DNA of 64,000 nucleotides from JAXDMK01 sp963765955 (GCA_963765955.1 CAVXYA010000011.1:62001-126000), one strand, 5' to 3'. Positions 54,782-63,799 are shown, numbered from the stretch's first letter. The notes: generated by a model not told the origin, from the sequence alone. Made by a program: numbers and translations.

Positions 54782-56270
54782 ATGGGCGTGGGGATCGCAG
54801 AGCTGCGGGAATCGTTGAGCGACTACGCGGCCGGGTTCGACCCTGCTCTGTTGTCGGCGTCGCAGGCCGAGCGTGTGGTGGACGAGGCGTCGAGGATCGA
54901 GAACATCGCCGCCACCCTCAAGGCGCTGGCTGCGGCCCGGGTGGCCGAGACGGGCTCGTGGCGGGCTGCGGGCGATCGTTCGGCGGCCCATCACCTGGCC
55001 CGGCGCACCGGCACCACCGTCGTCCAGGCGGCGACGGCCATCGACACCGCCCGTCGTCTGGAGTCCCTGCCCGAGACCTCGGCCGCGGCCCGGCGGGGTG
55101 AGCTGTCGGCTGAGCAGGCGTCGGCCATCGCCGGCGCCGCCGGTGCCGACGCCGATGCCGAGCGCCGGCTGCTGGAGGCGGCCCGCCGCTCGCCCCTGGC
55201 CGAGCTGCGGGAGGAGTGCGGCCGGGCCAAGGCCGCCGCCCTCGTCGATGGCGAGGCCCGCCGGTCACGCATCCACCAGCGCCGCTCCCTGCGCTCCTAC
55301 ACCGACACCGACGGCGAGTGGCACCTGCACTGCCGCAACAACCCCGAGGTCGGAGCCCGGGTCATGGCCGCCCTGGAGCCGTTCCGGGAGGCGATCTTCC
55401 GCCGGGCCCGCTCCGAGGGCCGACGGGAGCCCCCCGACGCCTACGCCGCCGACGCCCTGGCCGAGATGGCCCGATGCGCCGGCGAGGTCGGCCCGGCCGC
55501 CGACGCCCTGGCGGAGATGGCCCGGTCGCGGCGACGGCAACGCCGATCAGGATCCCGGATCGGTTGCCGACGCCGATGCCGATGCCGATGCCGATGCCGA
55601 CGCCGATGCCGATGCCGATGCCGATGCCGACACCGACACCGATGCCGATGCCGATGCCGATGCCGACACCGTTGCCGCCCGACGCGGACGCCGTTGGCGA
55701 CCCCGTGCCCGGCACCCGCCCCCGCAGAGATCCGACCGCGGAGACCGCCGACCTGGCGGCATCCCGGCCCCCCTTCGGCCGAGGCGGCCGGCCCGGTCCT
55801 CGGCTCCGCCCAAGATCATCGTGCGGGTCGACCTGGAGGCGCTGCTGCGGGGCTGGCCCATCGAGGGGGAGGTGTGCGAGATCGCCGGGTTCGGGCCGGT
55901 GGCGGTGTCCGCGGTGCGGGACATGATCGACAGCGACGACCCGTTCCTGGCCGCGGTGGCCACCCGGGGCCAGGCGGTGGTGGGGGTGGCCCATCTGGGG
56001 CGGCGGCCCAACGCCTGGCAGCAGACGGCCCTGCAGTGGCTCTACCCGAGTTGCGCCAACCAGGCCTGTGGCGCCCGGGCCCGGCTCGACTACGACCACC
56101 GCGTCGACTGGGCTAACAGCCACGTCACCGTCCTCGACCTGCTCGACCGCCTGTGCGGGCACTGCCACGCCCTCAAGACCAGGCAGAACTGGATGCTGGT
56201 CGAGGGCCGGGGCAAACGGCCGCTCGTGCCCCCAGACGACCCCCGCCATCCCCGCCACGCCCTCGAGTGA
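54782..56270 (+). CDS. 13E12/DUF222-type HNH endonuclease (frameshifted)
   Basis: About 495 aa. A long helical DUF222 part (AELRESLSDYAAGFDP, VDEASRIENIAATLKALAAA, GELSAEQASAIAGAA) is followed in the next frame, after one inserted base near 55528, by a run of Asp-Ala repeats, VDLEALLRGWPIEGEVCEIAG, and a C-terminal HNH fold (RLDYDHRVDWANSH, LCGHCHALKT). This architecture is the 13E12 repeat family abundant in actinobacteria. The LexA box upstream suggests damage-induced expression. Target unknown. Confidence 0.78.
55567..55670 (+). repeat. GATGCC hexanucleotide repeat
   Basis: About 17 consecutive GAYGCC or GACACC units, encoding an Asp-Ala (some Asp-Thr) run in the HNH endonuclease. A likely hypermutable tract. 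Confidence 0.92.
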
Positions 56271-56533
56271 GCCCGAAATCGGCGCTGGGCTCGGGCGCGG
56301 TTGCGCCCAAACAGACTCCCCCGGCCTGCCACCCCCGAAGAGTCCTGGAGGGAGGGGGTCGCACCCACGGTGATCGGCGGGCGGCCTGCTCGCGCCACGC
56401 AGACCTCCCCACCCGTCAACCCAGTCCGGAATGAGGTCCGCCGGGAGCGGGTCGCGCCACGCAGACCATCCCCCACACGCCCATCACTTCCTCGAGTCGC
56501 GCCCGGCGGCGGGCGGACGACGGCGCGCGAGGG

Positions 56534-57073
56534 CTACGGGTTCTTGCCTACGAGGGCGCGTACCTGGGCTTGGCGGTCGGGGACGGGGCCGGAGAGGGTG
56601 GTGAACTCGACGTCGGCGTCGCGCAGGAGGGTAACGATGCGGCGGTCGATGTCGGCCTGGAAGGCGGTGTCGTCGGGGCGGAGGCCGTCGAGGACGATCG
56701 GGAACTCGACCGGCAGGTAGAAGACCTCGTCGTAGCGAGCCCGGAGGTCGAGGAGGGCGATCTCCCGCGACTCGTACCAGAGGTGGTTCTCCTTGCGGTC
56801 GCCGGGGTTGTGCTCCATCACCCAGTCGGCGTAGGCGAGGACGTCGTAGATCGACCGGTCGGCGACGAACTTGTCGTGCACCGCCTCCGCCCGCCACTGC
56901 TTGAGGAAGATGAGGGTCTCGGTCTCGGCGGTGGCGCTCATGTCGAGGGGGAACCCGAGCTTGACCACCTCTCGGGCCACCTCGGGCAGCAGGGGCAGGT
57001 CCCACTCCCGGGCGAAGAGGTTGGCCAGCGTGGTCTTGCCGGTGGAGAACGAGCCGACGAATGCGATCTTCAC
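56534..57073 (-). CDS. P-loop nucleotide kinase/AAA-type ATPase (NadR kinase-like)
   Basis: 179 aa. Starts with a P-loop: VKIAFVGSFSTGKTTLANLF. DRSIYDVLAYADWV, LLDLRARYDEVFYLPVEFP and a C-terminal ARG-rich lid follow. This is the AAA_28/NadR C-terminal-like family of small kinases, whose best known member phosphorylates nicotinamide riboside. Without the NadR nucleotidyltransferase domain the substrate cannot be assigned. GTG start; the preceding frame overlaps mca on the other strand. Confidence 0.8.
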   Translation of the reverse strand: MKIAFVGSFSTGKTTLANLFAREWDLPLLPEVAREVVKLGFPLDMSATAETETLIFLKQWRAEAVHDKFVADRSIYDVLAYADWVMEHNPGDRKENHLWYESREIALLDLRARYDEVFYLPVEFPIVLDGLRPDDTAFQADIDRRIVTLLRDADVEFTTLSGPVPDRQAQVRALVGKNP

Positions 57074-57142
57074 GTCGGGAGTCTGGTCGCCGGCCAGTCG
57101 ACGCCACAATTCCCAGGCAACCGCAAGGCCGGCGGGCGCCGG

Positions 57143-57148
57143 TAGCGT
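57143..57148 (+). promoter_or_regulatory. -10 element of mca (TAGCGT)
   Basis: TAGCGT, seven bases, then ATG at 57156. Confidence 0.45.
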
Positions 57149-57155
57149 TGAAGGG

Positions 57156-58025
57156 ATGGACGACCACGGACTCTGCCTGCTCACCGTCCACGCCCACCCC
57201 GACGACGAGGCGTCGAAGGGGGCGGCCACCGTCCACCGCTACGCCCGGGAGGGCGTGCGTTGCGTGCTCGTGTGCGCCACCGGGGGGGAGGAGGGCGAGA
57301 TCCTCAACCCGGCCATGGACCGGCCTGAGGTACAGGAACGACTGCACGAGCTGCGCCTGGAGGAGCTCCAGCGGTCGGCCGGGATCATCGGCTACCACGA
57401 GGTGGTGATGCTCGGTTACCGCGACTCGGGGATGGCCGGCAGCGAGGCCAACACCCGGCCCGGGTCGTTCGCCGCGGCCGACCTGGGCGAGGCCATCGGC
57501 CGGCTGGTGGAGGTGATCCGCCGCGAGCGGCCCCAGGTGGTCGTCACCTACGCCGACGACCAGGAGGGGTACCCACACCCCGACCACCTGCGGGTCCACG
57601 ACATCAGCGTGGTGGCGTTCGACGCCGCCGGCGACCCCGATGCCTACCCCGCCGCCGGCCCGCCCTGGCAGTCGTCGAAGCTGTACTACAGCGCCTGGAC
57701 CAAGGGCCGGCTGCTGGCCATGCACGAGAAGTTCCTGGAGCTGGGGCTGGAGTCCCCGTTCACCGACGAGTGGCTGGCCCGTCCCGGGCTCGACGCCCGG
57801 ATCACCTCCCGCATCGAGGTCCTGCCCGAGGACGACGTCCGCGATGCCGCCCTCCTGGCCCACGCCACCCAGGTCGACCCGGCGTCACCGTTCTGGTTCG
57901 GTCTCCCCCCCGAGACCGGCAACGCCTATCCCTACGACGACTACATCCTGGCCCGCTCCCTCGTGGATGCGCCCGTGCCCGAGGACGACCTCTTCGCCGG
58001 CCTGCGGCAGCCGGCCCGCCGCTGA
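57156..58025 (+). CDS. mca: Mycothiol S-conjugate amidase
   Basis: 289 aa zinc hydrolase of the PIG-L fold. Motifs VHAHPDDEASKGAAT, LVCATGGEEGEI, VVTYADDQEGYPHPDHLRVHD (with the extended Mca-type spacing) and FLELGLESPFTDEWL support Mca rather than MshB. It cleaves mycothiol-toxin conjugates to mercapturic acids. It is a strong marker for a mycothiol-using actinobacterium. Confidence 0.9.
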   Translation: MDDHGLCLLTVHAHPDDEASKGAATVHRYAREGVRCVLVCATGGEEGEILNPAMDRPEVQERLHELRLEELQRSAGIIGYHEVVMLGYRDSGMAGSEANTRPGSFAAADLGEAIGRLVEVIRRERPQVVVTYADDQEGYPHPDHLRVHDISVVAFDAAGDPDAYPAAGPPWQSSKLYYSAWTKGRLLAMHEKFLELGLESPFTDEWLARPGLDARITSRIEVLPEDDVRDAALLAHATQVDPASPFWFGLPPETGNAYPYDDYILARSLVDAPVPEDDLFAGLRQPARR

Positions 58026-58040
58026 GTAGAGTCACCCGCC

Positions 58041-58427
58041 ATGGAGAAGTACCTCACCCAGCCGTGGCTCGACAAGCAGCAGGAGCTGGCCCAGACGTTC
58101 CCCGAGCGGCCCGGCGCCACCGCCCGCATGCAGTACAACGTCACCGGCGGGCCCGAGGGCGACGTGCGCTACTACTGGGTGGTCGAGAGCGGCAAGCTCA
58201 CCGAGTCGAAGCTGGGCGACGACGTCGACGCCGAGTTCACCCTCACCCTCACCTGGGACGACTCGGTGCGCATCCAGAAGGGCGAGCTCGACCCCAACGC
58301 CGCCTTCATGCAGGGCCGCATCAAGGTCACCGGCAACATGGGCAAGCTCATGGGCCTCCTCCCCCTCACCCAGAGCGCCGAGTACAAGGCCATCCAGGAG
58401 GAGATCCGCAAGGTCACCGAGTACTGA
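58041..58427 (+). CDS. SCP2 sterol-transfer family protein
   Basis: 128 aa. Single SCP2-like lipid-binding domain: QYNVTGGPEGDVRYYWVVE, FTLTLTWDDSVRIQKGELDPN and AAFMQGRIKVTGNMGKLMGL are characteristic. It probably binds or transfers a hydrophobic ligand, or serves as an accessory domain of an unknown enzyme. TAGAGT lies eight bases before the ATG. 15 bases after mca. Confidence 0.85.
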   Translation: MEKYLTQPWLDKQQELAQTFPERPGATARMQYNVTGGPEGDVRYYWVVESGKLTESKLGDDVDAEFTLTLTWDDSVRIQKGELDPNAAFMQGRIKVTGNMGKLMGLLPLTQSAEYKAIQEEIRKVTEY

Positions 58428-58430
58428 CGG

Positions 58431-59099
58431 TCAGCTGGCGGCCTTGTCGGGCACCAGCAGCGGCTCCGGCACCGGGAACTCGCCCAGGGCGAAGCGCAGC
58501 ACGGCCTGGTGCTGCTGGTCGGTCGCCAGGATGAGGGCCGCCGCCCGCACCGACTCCTTGTCGGCGAGCGTCGGGATGGCCTTCAGGTAGGTGTCGGCCA
58601 GGATCTCCTCCACCAGCAGGGCCAGGCGCGCGGCCCCGCCCACGTCGGTGACCTGGGCCAGCATGCCGTCGAGGGTCGGCTTGAGGCCGGCGTCGGCCGC
58701 GTCCACCTCCGCCATGCCGGCGACCCGCAGCACCCGGTTCCACACCGCCAGGTGCTCGATGTGCTGGGCCCGGGCGGTGGCCACGACCGAGCCGACCAGG
58801 GCCGGGACCGCGCCCAGCGTGCCGTCCGAGGTGGACGCGATCAGGGCTTCGTACGTGTCGATGGCGAGGTTCTCGAGGCCGGCGACCAGGCTGGCTACGG
58901 CCAGGTCGCCGGTGAGAGTCGGCGGGGCCGCCACCGAGCTGTCGGTGGCCTGGTTGCCGCTACCACCGCTACCACCGCTACCACCGCTACCACCGCCGCC
59001 GCCACAGGCCACGCCCGCTCCCGCGGCGACCAGGGCGGCGCCGCCCACGCCCAGGAATCGGCGCCGGGAGAGCCCGGAGCGGGGACCGTCCTGGTTCAC
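58431..59099 (-). CDS. Tat-exported ferritin-like protein 1
   Basis: 222 aa. A twin-arginine signal SRRRFLGVGGAALVAAGA with an adjacent Cys, then a Gly/Ser linker (GGSGGSGG from trinucleotide repeats), then a four-helix bundle with LAVASLVAGLENLAIDTYEA, ARAQHIEHLAVWNRV and LATDQQHQAVLRFALGE. These Glu/His patterns fit DUF4439/ferritin-like folds, though a complete di-iron set cannot be confirmed. The start overlaps the second ferritin-like gene as ATGA, so both are made from one transcript divergent from sigK. Confidence 0.8.
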   Translation of the reverse strand: MNQDGPRSGLSRRRFLGVGGAALVAAGAGVACGGGGGSGGSGGSGGSGNQATDSSVAAPPTLTGDLAVASLVAGLENLAIDTYEALIASTSDGTLGAVPALVGSVVATARAQHIEHLAVWNRVLRVAGMAEVDAADAGLKPTLDGMLAQVTDVGGAARLALLVEEILADTYLKAIPTLADKESVRAAALILATDQQHQAVLRFALGEFPVPEPLLVPDKAAS

Positions 59100-59983
59100 G
59101 ACTCGGGCGCAACGGTGGACGAGGTCGTCGAGGAAGACGTCGACGTCGTGGCCCCGTCGGATGGCGGCGGCGGGATCGTCTCCTCAACCGCGACCGCGAC
59201 CGCGCCCGATTCGGGTTCGGCCACCGACGACGACGAAGTGACGTCGTCCATGGCCTCGGGGAAGGCGATGCCGGCGAGGGTGGCGGGCACGTCGACCAGG
59301 TCGTTGCCGAGCGGGATCCGCACCAGACGGGACAGGTCGTCGCGCAGGAGGGCACCCACGACACGGAACACGGCCAGGTGCTGGGCCTCGACCGCCATCA
59401 CCGCGGCGAGGGCCTCCTTGGCCTTGACGTTCTCGGCCAGGGTGAGATCGAACACGTAGGTGTCGGTGACGATCTTCTCCAGCACGGCCGCGTAGTCGAC
59501 CAGGCGGAGCGGATCGCTCACGTCGGCGCCCGTCACGCCCGACGCGTACTTGGGATTGGCCTCGTTCTGCTCCTGACCGCCGAGGGCGGTGGTCAGGGCC
59601 TGGAACGCCAGCCGGTGCTCCCGGTGGTGAGCCTGGGTCTCGGTGAGGAGCTTCACCAGGGTGTCCCGGGCGGCGATGTCGGTCATCGCCGCGATGGCCA
59701 CCGCCGGCGCCGCGTTCTTGCCCAGGGGCCCGGTGCCGAGGGCGGTTGCGTAGAGGTCGATCAGGAGGGTCTCCATCGACGACGCCGTCTGGAGGAGCTG
59801 GATGTCGAGGGCGACGTCGGCCCGGCCGGTGGATGCCACCGCGGCCGGGAGGTCGGGCCCGATTCCGCCCAGGCAGCCGCCGACCAGGACACCGAATCCC
59901 CGGGCGAGTGTCCGCAGCGCCGCCCGCCGGTCGGCGTCCTCAACGTGGCCGTCGACCGTCGCCCCAAGCATCGTGCCTGGCAT
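59096..59983 (-). CDS. Exported ferritin-like protein 2
   Basis: 295 aa from the ATG at 59983 (59971 is an alternative). A hydrophobic start (LARGFGVLVGGCLGG) is followed by a helical bundle with DIQLLQTASSMETLLIDLYATA, TETQAHHREHRLAFQALT, VEAQHLAVFRVVGALL and a Ser/Thr/Pro-rich C-terminus. Ferritin-like domain of the same type as its partner, which overlaps it by four bases. Both may act in redox or metal handling outside the cytoplasm. Confidence 0.75.
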   Translation of the reverse strand: MPGTMLGATVDGHVEDADRRAALRTLARGFGVLVGGCLGGIGPDLPAAVASTGRADVALDIQLLQTASSMETLLIDLYATALGTGPLGKNAAPAVAIAAMTDIAARDTLVKLLTETQAHHREHRLAFQALTTALGGQEQNEANPKYASGVTGADVSDPLRLVDYAAVLEKIVTDTYVFDLTLAENVKAKEALAAVMAVEAQHLAVFRVVGALLRDDLSRLVRIPLGNDLVDVPATLAGIAFPEAMDDVTSSSSVAEPESGAVAVAVEETIPPPPSDGATTSTSSSTTSSTVAPES

Positions 59984-60061
59984 TCTGCCCGCTCGGGATC
60001 GGCCGGACGATGCAGGGAGTTCGTCATCCAGACGGTGGCCCGGCGCCGAAAGAGAGATGCT

Positions 60062-60649
60062 ATGCCGATGGACGACCTCCGCGACGCCAGCGATGCGGCG
60101 CTCGTCGTCGCCATCGGGCGCTGGCGGGAGGACGCCCTGGCCGAGGCCTACCGCCGCCACGCAGGTGCCTGCTTCGGCCTGGCCCGGCGGCTCCTGAACG
60201 ACGAGTCGGTGGCCGAGGAGGTGCTCCAGGAGGTCTTCCTCCGCCTCTGGAACCGGCCCGAACGCTTCGACGCCGAGCGGGGGTCGTTGCGGTCGTACCT
60301 CCTGGCCCAGACCCACGGCCGCTCGGTCGACCGGCTGCGGTCCGACACTTCCCGCCGCCGCCGCGAGGAGCGTGACGCCCGGGAGTCGATGGCGGTCTCG
60401 GACGACATCGAGCGGGAGGTCATCGACCTCACCGTGGCCGAGCAGGTCAAGGGGGTGGTGGCCACCCTGCCCCAGGACGAGCGCCAAGCGGTCGAGCTGG
60501 CCTACTTCGGCGGCCACACGTACCGGCAGGTGGCGGTCATGCTGGGAGCACCCGAAGGTACCGTCAAGAGCCGCATCCGGTCGGGCCTGCGCCGGATGCG
60601 ACACGAGCTGGTGGAGATGGGAGTGGGAGAGCCATGGCTCACGAGTTGA
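60062..60649 (+). CDS. sigK: ECF RNA polymerase sigma factor, SigK-like
   Basis: 195 aa. Region 2 (LAEAYRRHAGACFGLARRLL, DESVAEEVLQEVFLRLW) and region 4 (LTVAEQVKGVVATLPQDERQAVEL, YRQVAVMLGAPEGTVKSRI) are complete. ATG at 60062 or 60068. The following anti-sigma gene overlaps by 16 bases, the layout of the sigK-rskA pair. Probably controls the divergently encoded ferritin-like genes and its own operon. Confidence 0.9.
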   Translation: MPMDDLRDASDAALVVAIGRWREDALAEAYRRHAGACFGLARRLLNDESVAEEVLQEVFLRLWNRPERFDAERGSLRSYLLAQTHGRSVDRLRSDTSRRRREERDARESMAVSDDIEREVIDLTVAEQVKGVVATLPQDERQAVELAYFGGHTYRQVAVMLGAPEGTVKSRIRSGLRRMRHELVEMGVGEPWLTS

Positions 60650-61548
60650 CCCACGACGAAGCAAGCGAGTTCCTCGGCGTCTACGCCCTCGACGCCCTGG
60701 ACGACGACGAGAGGGAGTTGGTCGAACGCCACCTGGACGGCTGCGGGCTGTGCCGGGCCGAGGTCCTGGAGCACGTGGAGGTGGCCGGGCTGCTGAGCAC
60801 CGGCGTGTTCGGCGCGCCTCCGTCGGTGTGGGACCGCATCTCGGAGGAGCTGCAGGGGACGGCGCCCCCCCTCGACATGGCCCCCATCCACGCCCTTCGC
60901 CCACCGGCTGCGGCCGAACCCCCCACCGCCGCCGAGTCTGCCGCTCCCACCGAATCGCCCGCCGCCTCCGGGCCCGTCTCCCTCGGTGCCTCCGGGTCCG
61001 GCGAACACGCCCGGCCGCCGGGCGACGAGCTGGGCGAGCGGCGGGCGCGCCGATCGGCGGGGCGCCGGGGCGCCGGTGTGCGCATCGGGGCGCTGGTGGC
61101 GGCCGCGTCCGTCGCCGCCGGGGTCATCGGGGTGCTGGGCGTGCGGGTGGTGGATGACGGCCGGCAGGGCAACGACATCGCCATCGGCTCCCACCGAGAC
61201 GAGCTGCGGCGCACCATCGACGCGGCCAAGGCCGATCCCGAGGTGGTGAAGGTCGAGATGCGGTCGCCCGACGGGGCCCTCGTGGCGGATGCCTGGGTGC
61301 TGCCCGACGGCCGGGGCTACCTCGCCGAGGACAACCTCCCTGGGCTCACCCCCGACCGTAACTACCAGCTGTGGGCGGTGGTGGGCGGGGACCGCATCTC
61401 GGTGGGGCTCCTCGGCCCCGACCCCGACCTGTCGGCGTTCGTGGCCGACGGCCCGGTCGTTGCCCTGGCCATCACCGACGAGGTGGCGGGCGGCGTGGTC
61501 TCCACCTCGCGGCAGCCGCTCGTTGTCGGCCCGGTGCGCAAGAGCTGA
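60634..61548 (+). CDS. rskA: Anti-sigma-K factor RskA-like
   Basis: 304 aa. N-terminal zinc-binding anti-sigma helix region (LVERHLDGCGLCRAEVLEHV with HxxxCxxC), Pro/Ala/Ser-rich linker, one membrane helix (IGALVAAASVAAGVIGVLG, about base 61090) and an extracytoplasmic RskA domain (LTPDRNYQLWAVVGGDRISVG). Regulated proteolysis of RskA releases SigK in mycobacteria. Overlaps sigK. Confidence 0.88.
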   Translation: MAHELTHDEASEFLGVYALDALDDDERELVERHLDGCGLCRAEVLEHVEVAGLLSTGVFGAPPSVWDRISEELQGTAPPLDMAPIHALRPPAAAEPPTAAESAAPTESPAASGPVSLGASGSGEHARPPGDELGERRARRSAGRRGAGVRIGALVAAASVAAGVIGVLGVRVVDDGRQGNDIAIGSHRDELRRTIDAAKADPEVVKVEMRSPDGALVADAWVLPDGRGYLAEDNLPGLTPDRNYQLWAVVGGDRISVGLLGPDPDLSAFVADGPVVALAITDEVAGGVVSTSRQPLVVGPVRKS

Positions 61549-61712
61549 GCCCATCCGGTTGACGCTCGACGCGCCGACGCTCTGCCGAGCCGTCGGAGCT
61601 GGGCGCAGCCGGCTGGTCGACTGGGGATGGTCGACCGGGTTGGAGGTTGCGCGGCTCGCGGTACCCGACGAAGGATGGCCGACCGGGCTGCCACTCGGCG
61701 CGCCGCTTGCCG
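61549..61712. repeat. Degenerate repeat after rskA, copied from the ydjC-like 3' end
   Basis: 61639-61675 resembles 61728-61764 (37 bases, about seven differences), the last codons of the YdjC-like gene, and GATGGYCGACCGGG occurs twice (61626, 61675). A decayed duplication; no gene seen. Confidence 0.6.
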
Positions 61713-62552
61713 CTACGCCGACGAGCGTTGGAGTTGGCGCAGCTCGCGGTAGCCGACGAACACGACGCCGGAACGGGCGGCCAGGGCCCGCAGCGTCGAG
61801 CTGCCGCTGGTGACGAGGTCGTGGTCGTCGACCCGGGCCGACCAGTCGGGGGCCATGGCCCGCAGCTCGGCCGTGTCGAGGGCGGGGCTCAGATGCACCT
61901 CGGTGACCCCCGGCGCCAAGTCCTCGATGGCCCGCTCGATGGCCCGCCGCCGGCCGATGGTGCGCACGGCGACGAAATGGTCGGGGGAGACCACGCCCTC
62001 GTCGGCGGCCAGCTGGCGGAAGGGGAACCCGACCGCCCGCTCGGTGGACGCCGACCCGAGGCGCAGCGGCAGGCGGAACTCGACCGCCAGCTCGAGGTAG
62101 ATGTCGAAGAACTCGGGGCGCAGCTCGAGGCTCCCCAGGTGGGAGTCGAGGTGGCTCACGTCGAAGCCCCACAGGATGGCTCGTTCCACCTGGGCCCGGC
62201 ACTCGCGGCGGACCTCGTCGAGGTCGGCGTGGTCCCACAGGTCTTCGCGGGTGCGGGGGAACCCACCGTCGCCGTCGAGCAGCGAGGGCCCGTGGGTGAT
62301 GGGACCCCACCGGTAGAGGTCGTGCTCGGCGTTGAGGGTGAGGTGGACCCCGATGTCCTCCCCCCGGTAGCGGGCGGCGGCGTCGCGGGCCCACGGACAC
62401 GGGACCATGAGGCTGGCGCTGGTACCGACCCCGTCGCGGAGGGCCTCGTACACGCCGACGTTGGCTGCGTGGCTGGAGCCGAGGTCGTCGCAGTTGACGA
62501 TCAGCAGGCGGGCGTCGGGCGCGTGGCCGAGGCGTTCCGCGAGCGTGGGCAC
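61713..62552 (-). CDS. ChbG/HpnK (YdjC) family carbohydrate deacetylase
   Basis: 279 aa. The catalytic metal site motifs are LLIVNCDDLGSSHAANVGV, IGVHLTLNAEHD and SHLDSHLGSLELRPEF. Removes acetyl groups from chitooligosaccharide- or hopanoid-type N-acetylglucosamine substrates. GTG start with TAGCGT eight bases upstream. Confidence 0.9.
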   Translation of the reverse strand: MPTLAERLGHAPDARLLIVNCDDLGSSHAANVGVYEALRDGVGTSASLMVPCPWARDAAARYRGEDIGVHLTLNAEHDLYRWGPITHGPSLLDGDGGFPRTREDLWDHADLDEVRRECRAQVERAILWGFDVSHLDSHLGSLELRPEFFDIYLELAVEFRLPLRLGSASTERAVGFPFRQLAADEGVVSPDHFVAVRTIGRRRAIERAIEDLAPGVTEVHLSPALDTAELRAMAPDWSARVDDHDLVTSGSSTLRALAARSGVVFVGYRELRQLQRSSA

Positions 62553-62585
62553 CGGGCCGGACGCTACCGCGGGCGCCTCCCCTGT

Positions 62586-63122
62586 TCAGCACGCGGCCCA
62601 CAGCCCCCGGCCCGCGTCCCGGGCCTCGCCGGCGAGGGCCACCAGCTCGTCGGTGTGGGCCACGTTGGGGGGGATGGTGAGGACCCGGGCGTAGCCCTGC
62701 CGGACCAGATCGGCGTTGACGAAGAGCCCGTCGGGCAGGCGGTAGGCGTAGGCCAGGGTGCGGTCGTAGACGTCGGTGGGCTCCACGTCGCCCACCAGGC
62801 GCACGCCGCGGCCCCGGGGGAGGAGGTCGGAGAGGAACGCGGATGCCTCCCGGCCGAAGCACTGGACCGGCCGGCGAGGGTCCTTGGTCTCGGGCGTGTC
62901 GACGCCGATGAGGCGGATGTGGTGGCCTCCGGCCACGACGATCGTGTCGCCGTCGACCACCCGGTCGACGGTGGTGTCGAGCCCGAGGGGCAGCTCGACC
63001 GCCGGCGGGGGAGGGCCGGGAAGGGTGTCCGGGCGGTCGGATCCCCCACAGGCGGCGGCCACCAGGAGGAGGACGGCCGCCACGACGGCGAGCGCTGCGG
63101 GAGCGGTGGGACGGGTGGCCAT
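62586..63122 (-). CDS. Thermonuclease (SNase-like) lipoprotein
   Basis: 178 aa. Signal peptide APAALAVVAAVLLLVAAACGG with lipobox Cys near residue 20, then a staphylococcal-nuclease fold: VDRVVDGDTIVVAGGHHIRL, GVDTPETKDPRRPVQCFG, YDRTLAYAYRLPDG and LVRQGYARVLT. The Arg and Glu active-site positions are present. ATG 63122 has GGAGG seven bases upstream. The same frame stays open for 500 bases upstream through the minisatellite, but the signal peptide supports this start. Confidence 0.9.
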   Translation of the reverse strand: MATRPTAPAALAVVAAVLLLVAAACGGSDRPDTLPGPPPPAVELPLGLDTTVDRVVDGDTIVVAGGHHIRLIGVDTPETKDPRRPVQCFGREASAFLSDLLPRGRGVRLVGDVEPTDVYDRTLAYAYRLPDGLFVNADLVRQGYARVLTIPPNVAHTDELVALAGEARDAGRGLWAAC

Positions 63123-63623
63123 GGGCGCGCCTCCGGACGGGGACTCGGAGGGGGAAGCGACGGAGGGGACGCGACGGCGGCGGCCGGCGGGGCCAACCCT
63201 ACGCCAGGCCGGGCCGGGCGGCTCAGGCGGCCGTGCGTCCACGCGCTCCACGACCGGGCGCCCGGCGGTCGGGCGCCAGGCGGGCGGGGACACCGCGATC
63301 CGGCGCCAGGCGGTCGGGAACACGCCCGTCGGGAACACGCCCGTCGGGAACACGCCGGTCGGGCGCCGCGACGCGGTCGGGAACACGCCGGTCGGGAACA
63401 TCGCCCGTCGGGAACACGCCGGTCGGGAACCGCGCTGGTCGGGCACCCGCCGATCGGGCACCCGCCGGGGGCGAGCCGTCGAACCGGGCGACCCCTCGCC
63501 CGCCGCCGCCCGGCGGAGGGCGGCCCGGGCTTCTTGGACACCTTGGCGCCCGACCTGGCGGGTGTGGTCGTCGAGCCGCCAGGGACGATCGTCGGGGCGG
63601 AGCAGGAAGAGTTGCTCGTGCAT
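63123..63623 (-). CDS. Putative small protein with repeat-rich C-terminal extension
   Basis: From the ATG at 63623 the product starts MHEQLFLLRPDDRPWRLDDH and TRQVGRQGVQEARAALRR, resembling a short actinobacterial conserved hypothetical family. After ~50 residues the frame runs into 15-bp DNA repeats coding FPTGV units and stays open into the thermonuclease gene with no stop, so the end drawn here is arbitrary. Either a stop has been lost to an indel or the repeats are untranslated. Low support beyond the first 45 residues. Confidence 0.4.
63256..63470. repeat. 15-bp minisatellite
   Basis: Exact or near copies of GTCGGGAACACGCCC at 63313, 63328, 63343, 63376, 63391 and 63407, with diverged units on both sides (GTCGGGCGCCAGGCG, GTCGGGCACCCGCCG). 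Confidence 0.93.
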
Positions 63624-63799
63624 GGTTTCAAGATTGACAGGAGGGTGAGACAACAAAGGGGCGAGCCGTTCCGCAACCGAAACACACTCGAAACCAGCAC
63701 TGGCTAGGGTGAGTCCGACGCACAGGGTCTCAAGACGGTGTTCAGGCTTGACGAGATAATGGGAACAGGGCACAGCGTCCGGTGTTAGGAGCAGATGAG

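Noticed and set aside
63256..63470. CRISPR array
   Set aside because: Units are 15 bp and contiguous with no unique spacers of 25-40 bp, and no cas gene is present.
61647..63707. A 686-codon plus-strand open frame
   Set aside because: Antisense of the YdjC-like and thermonuclease genes, both of which have clear family motifs; codon content is GC-driven.
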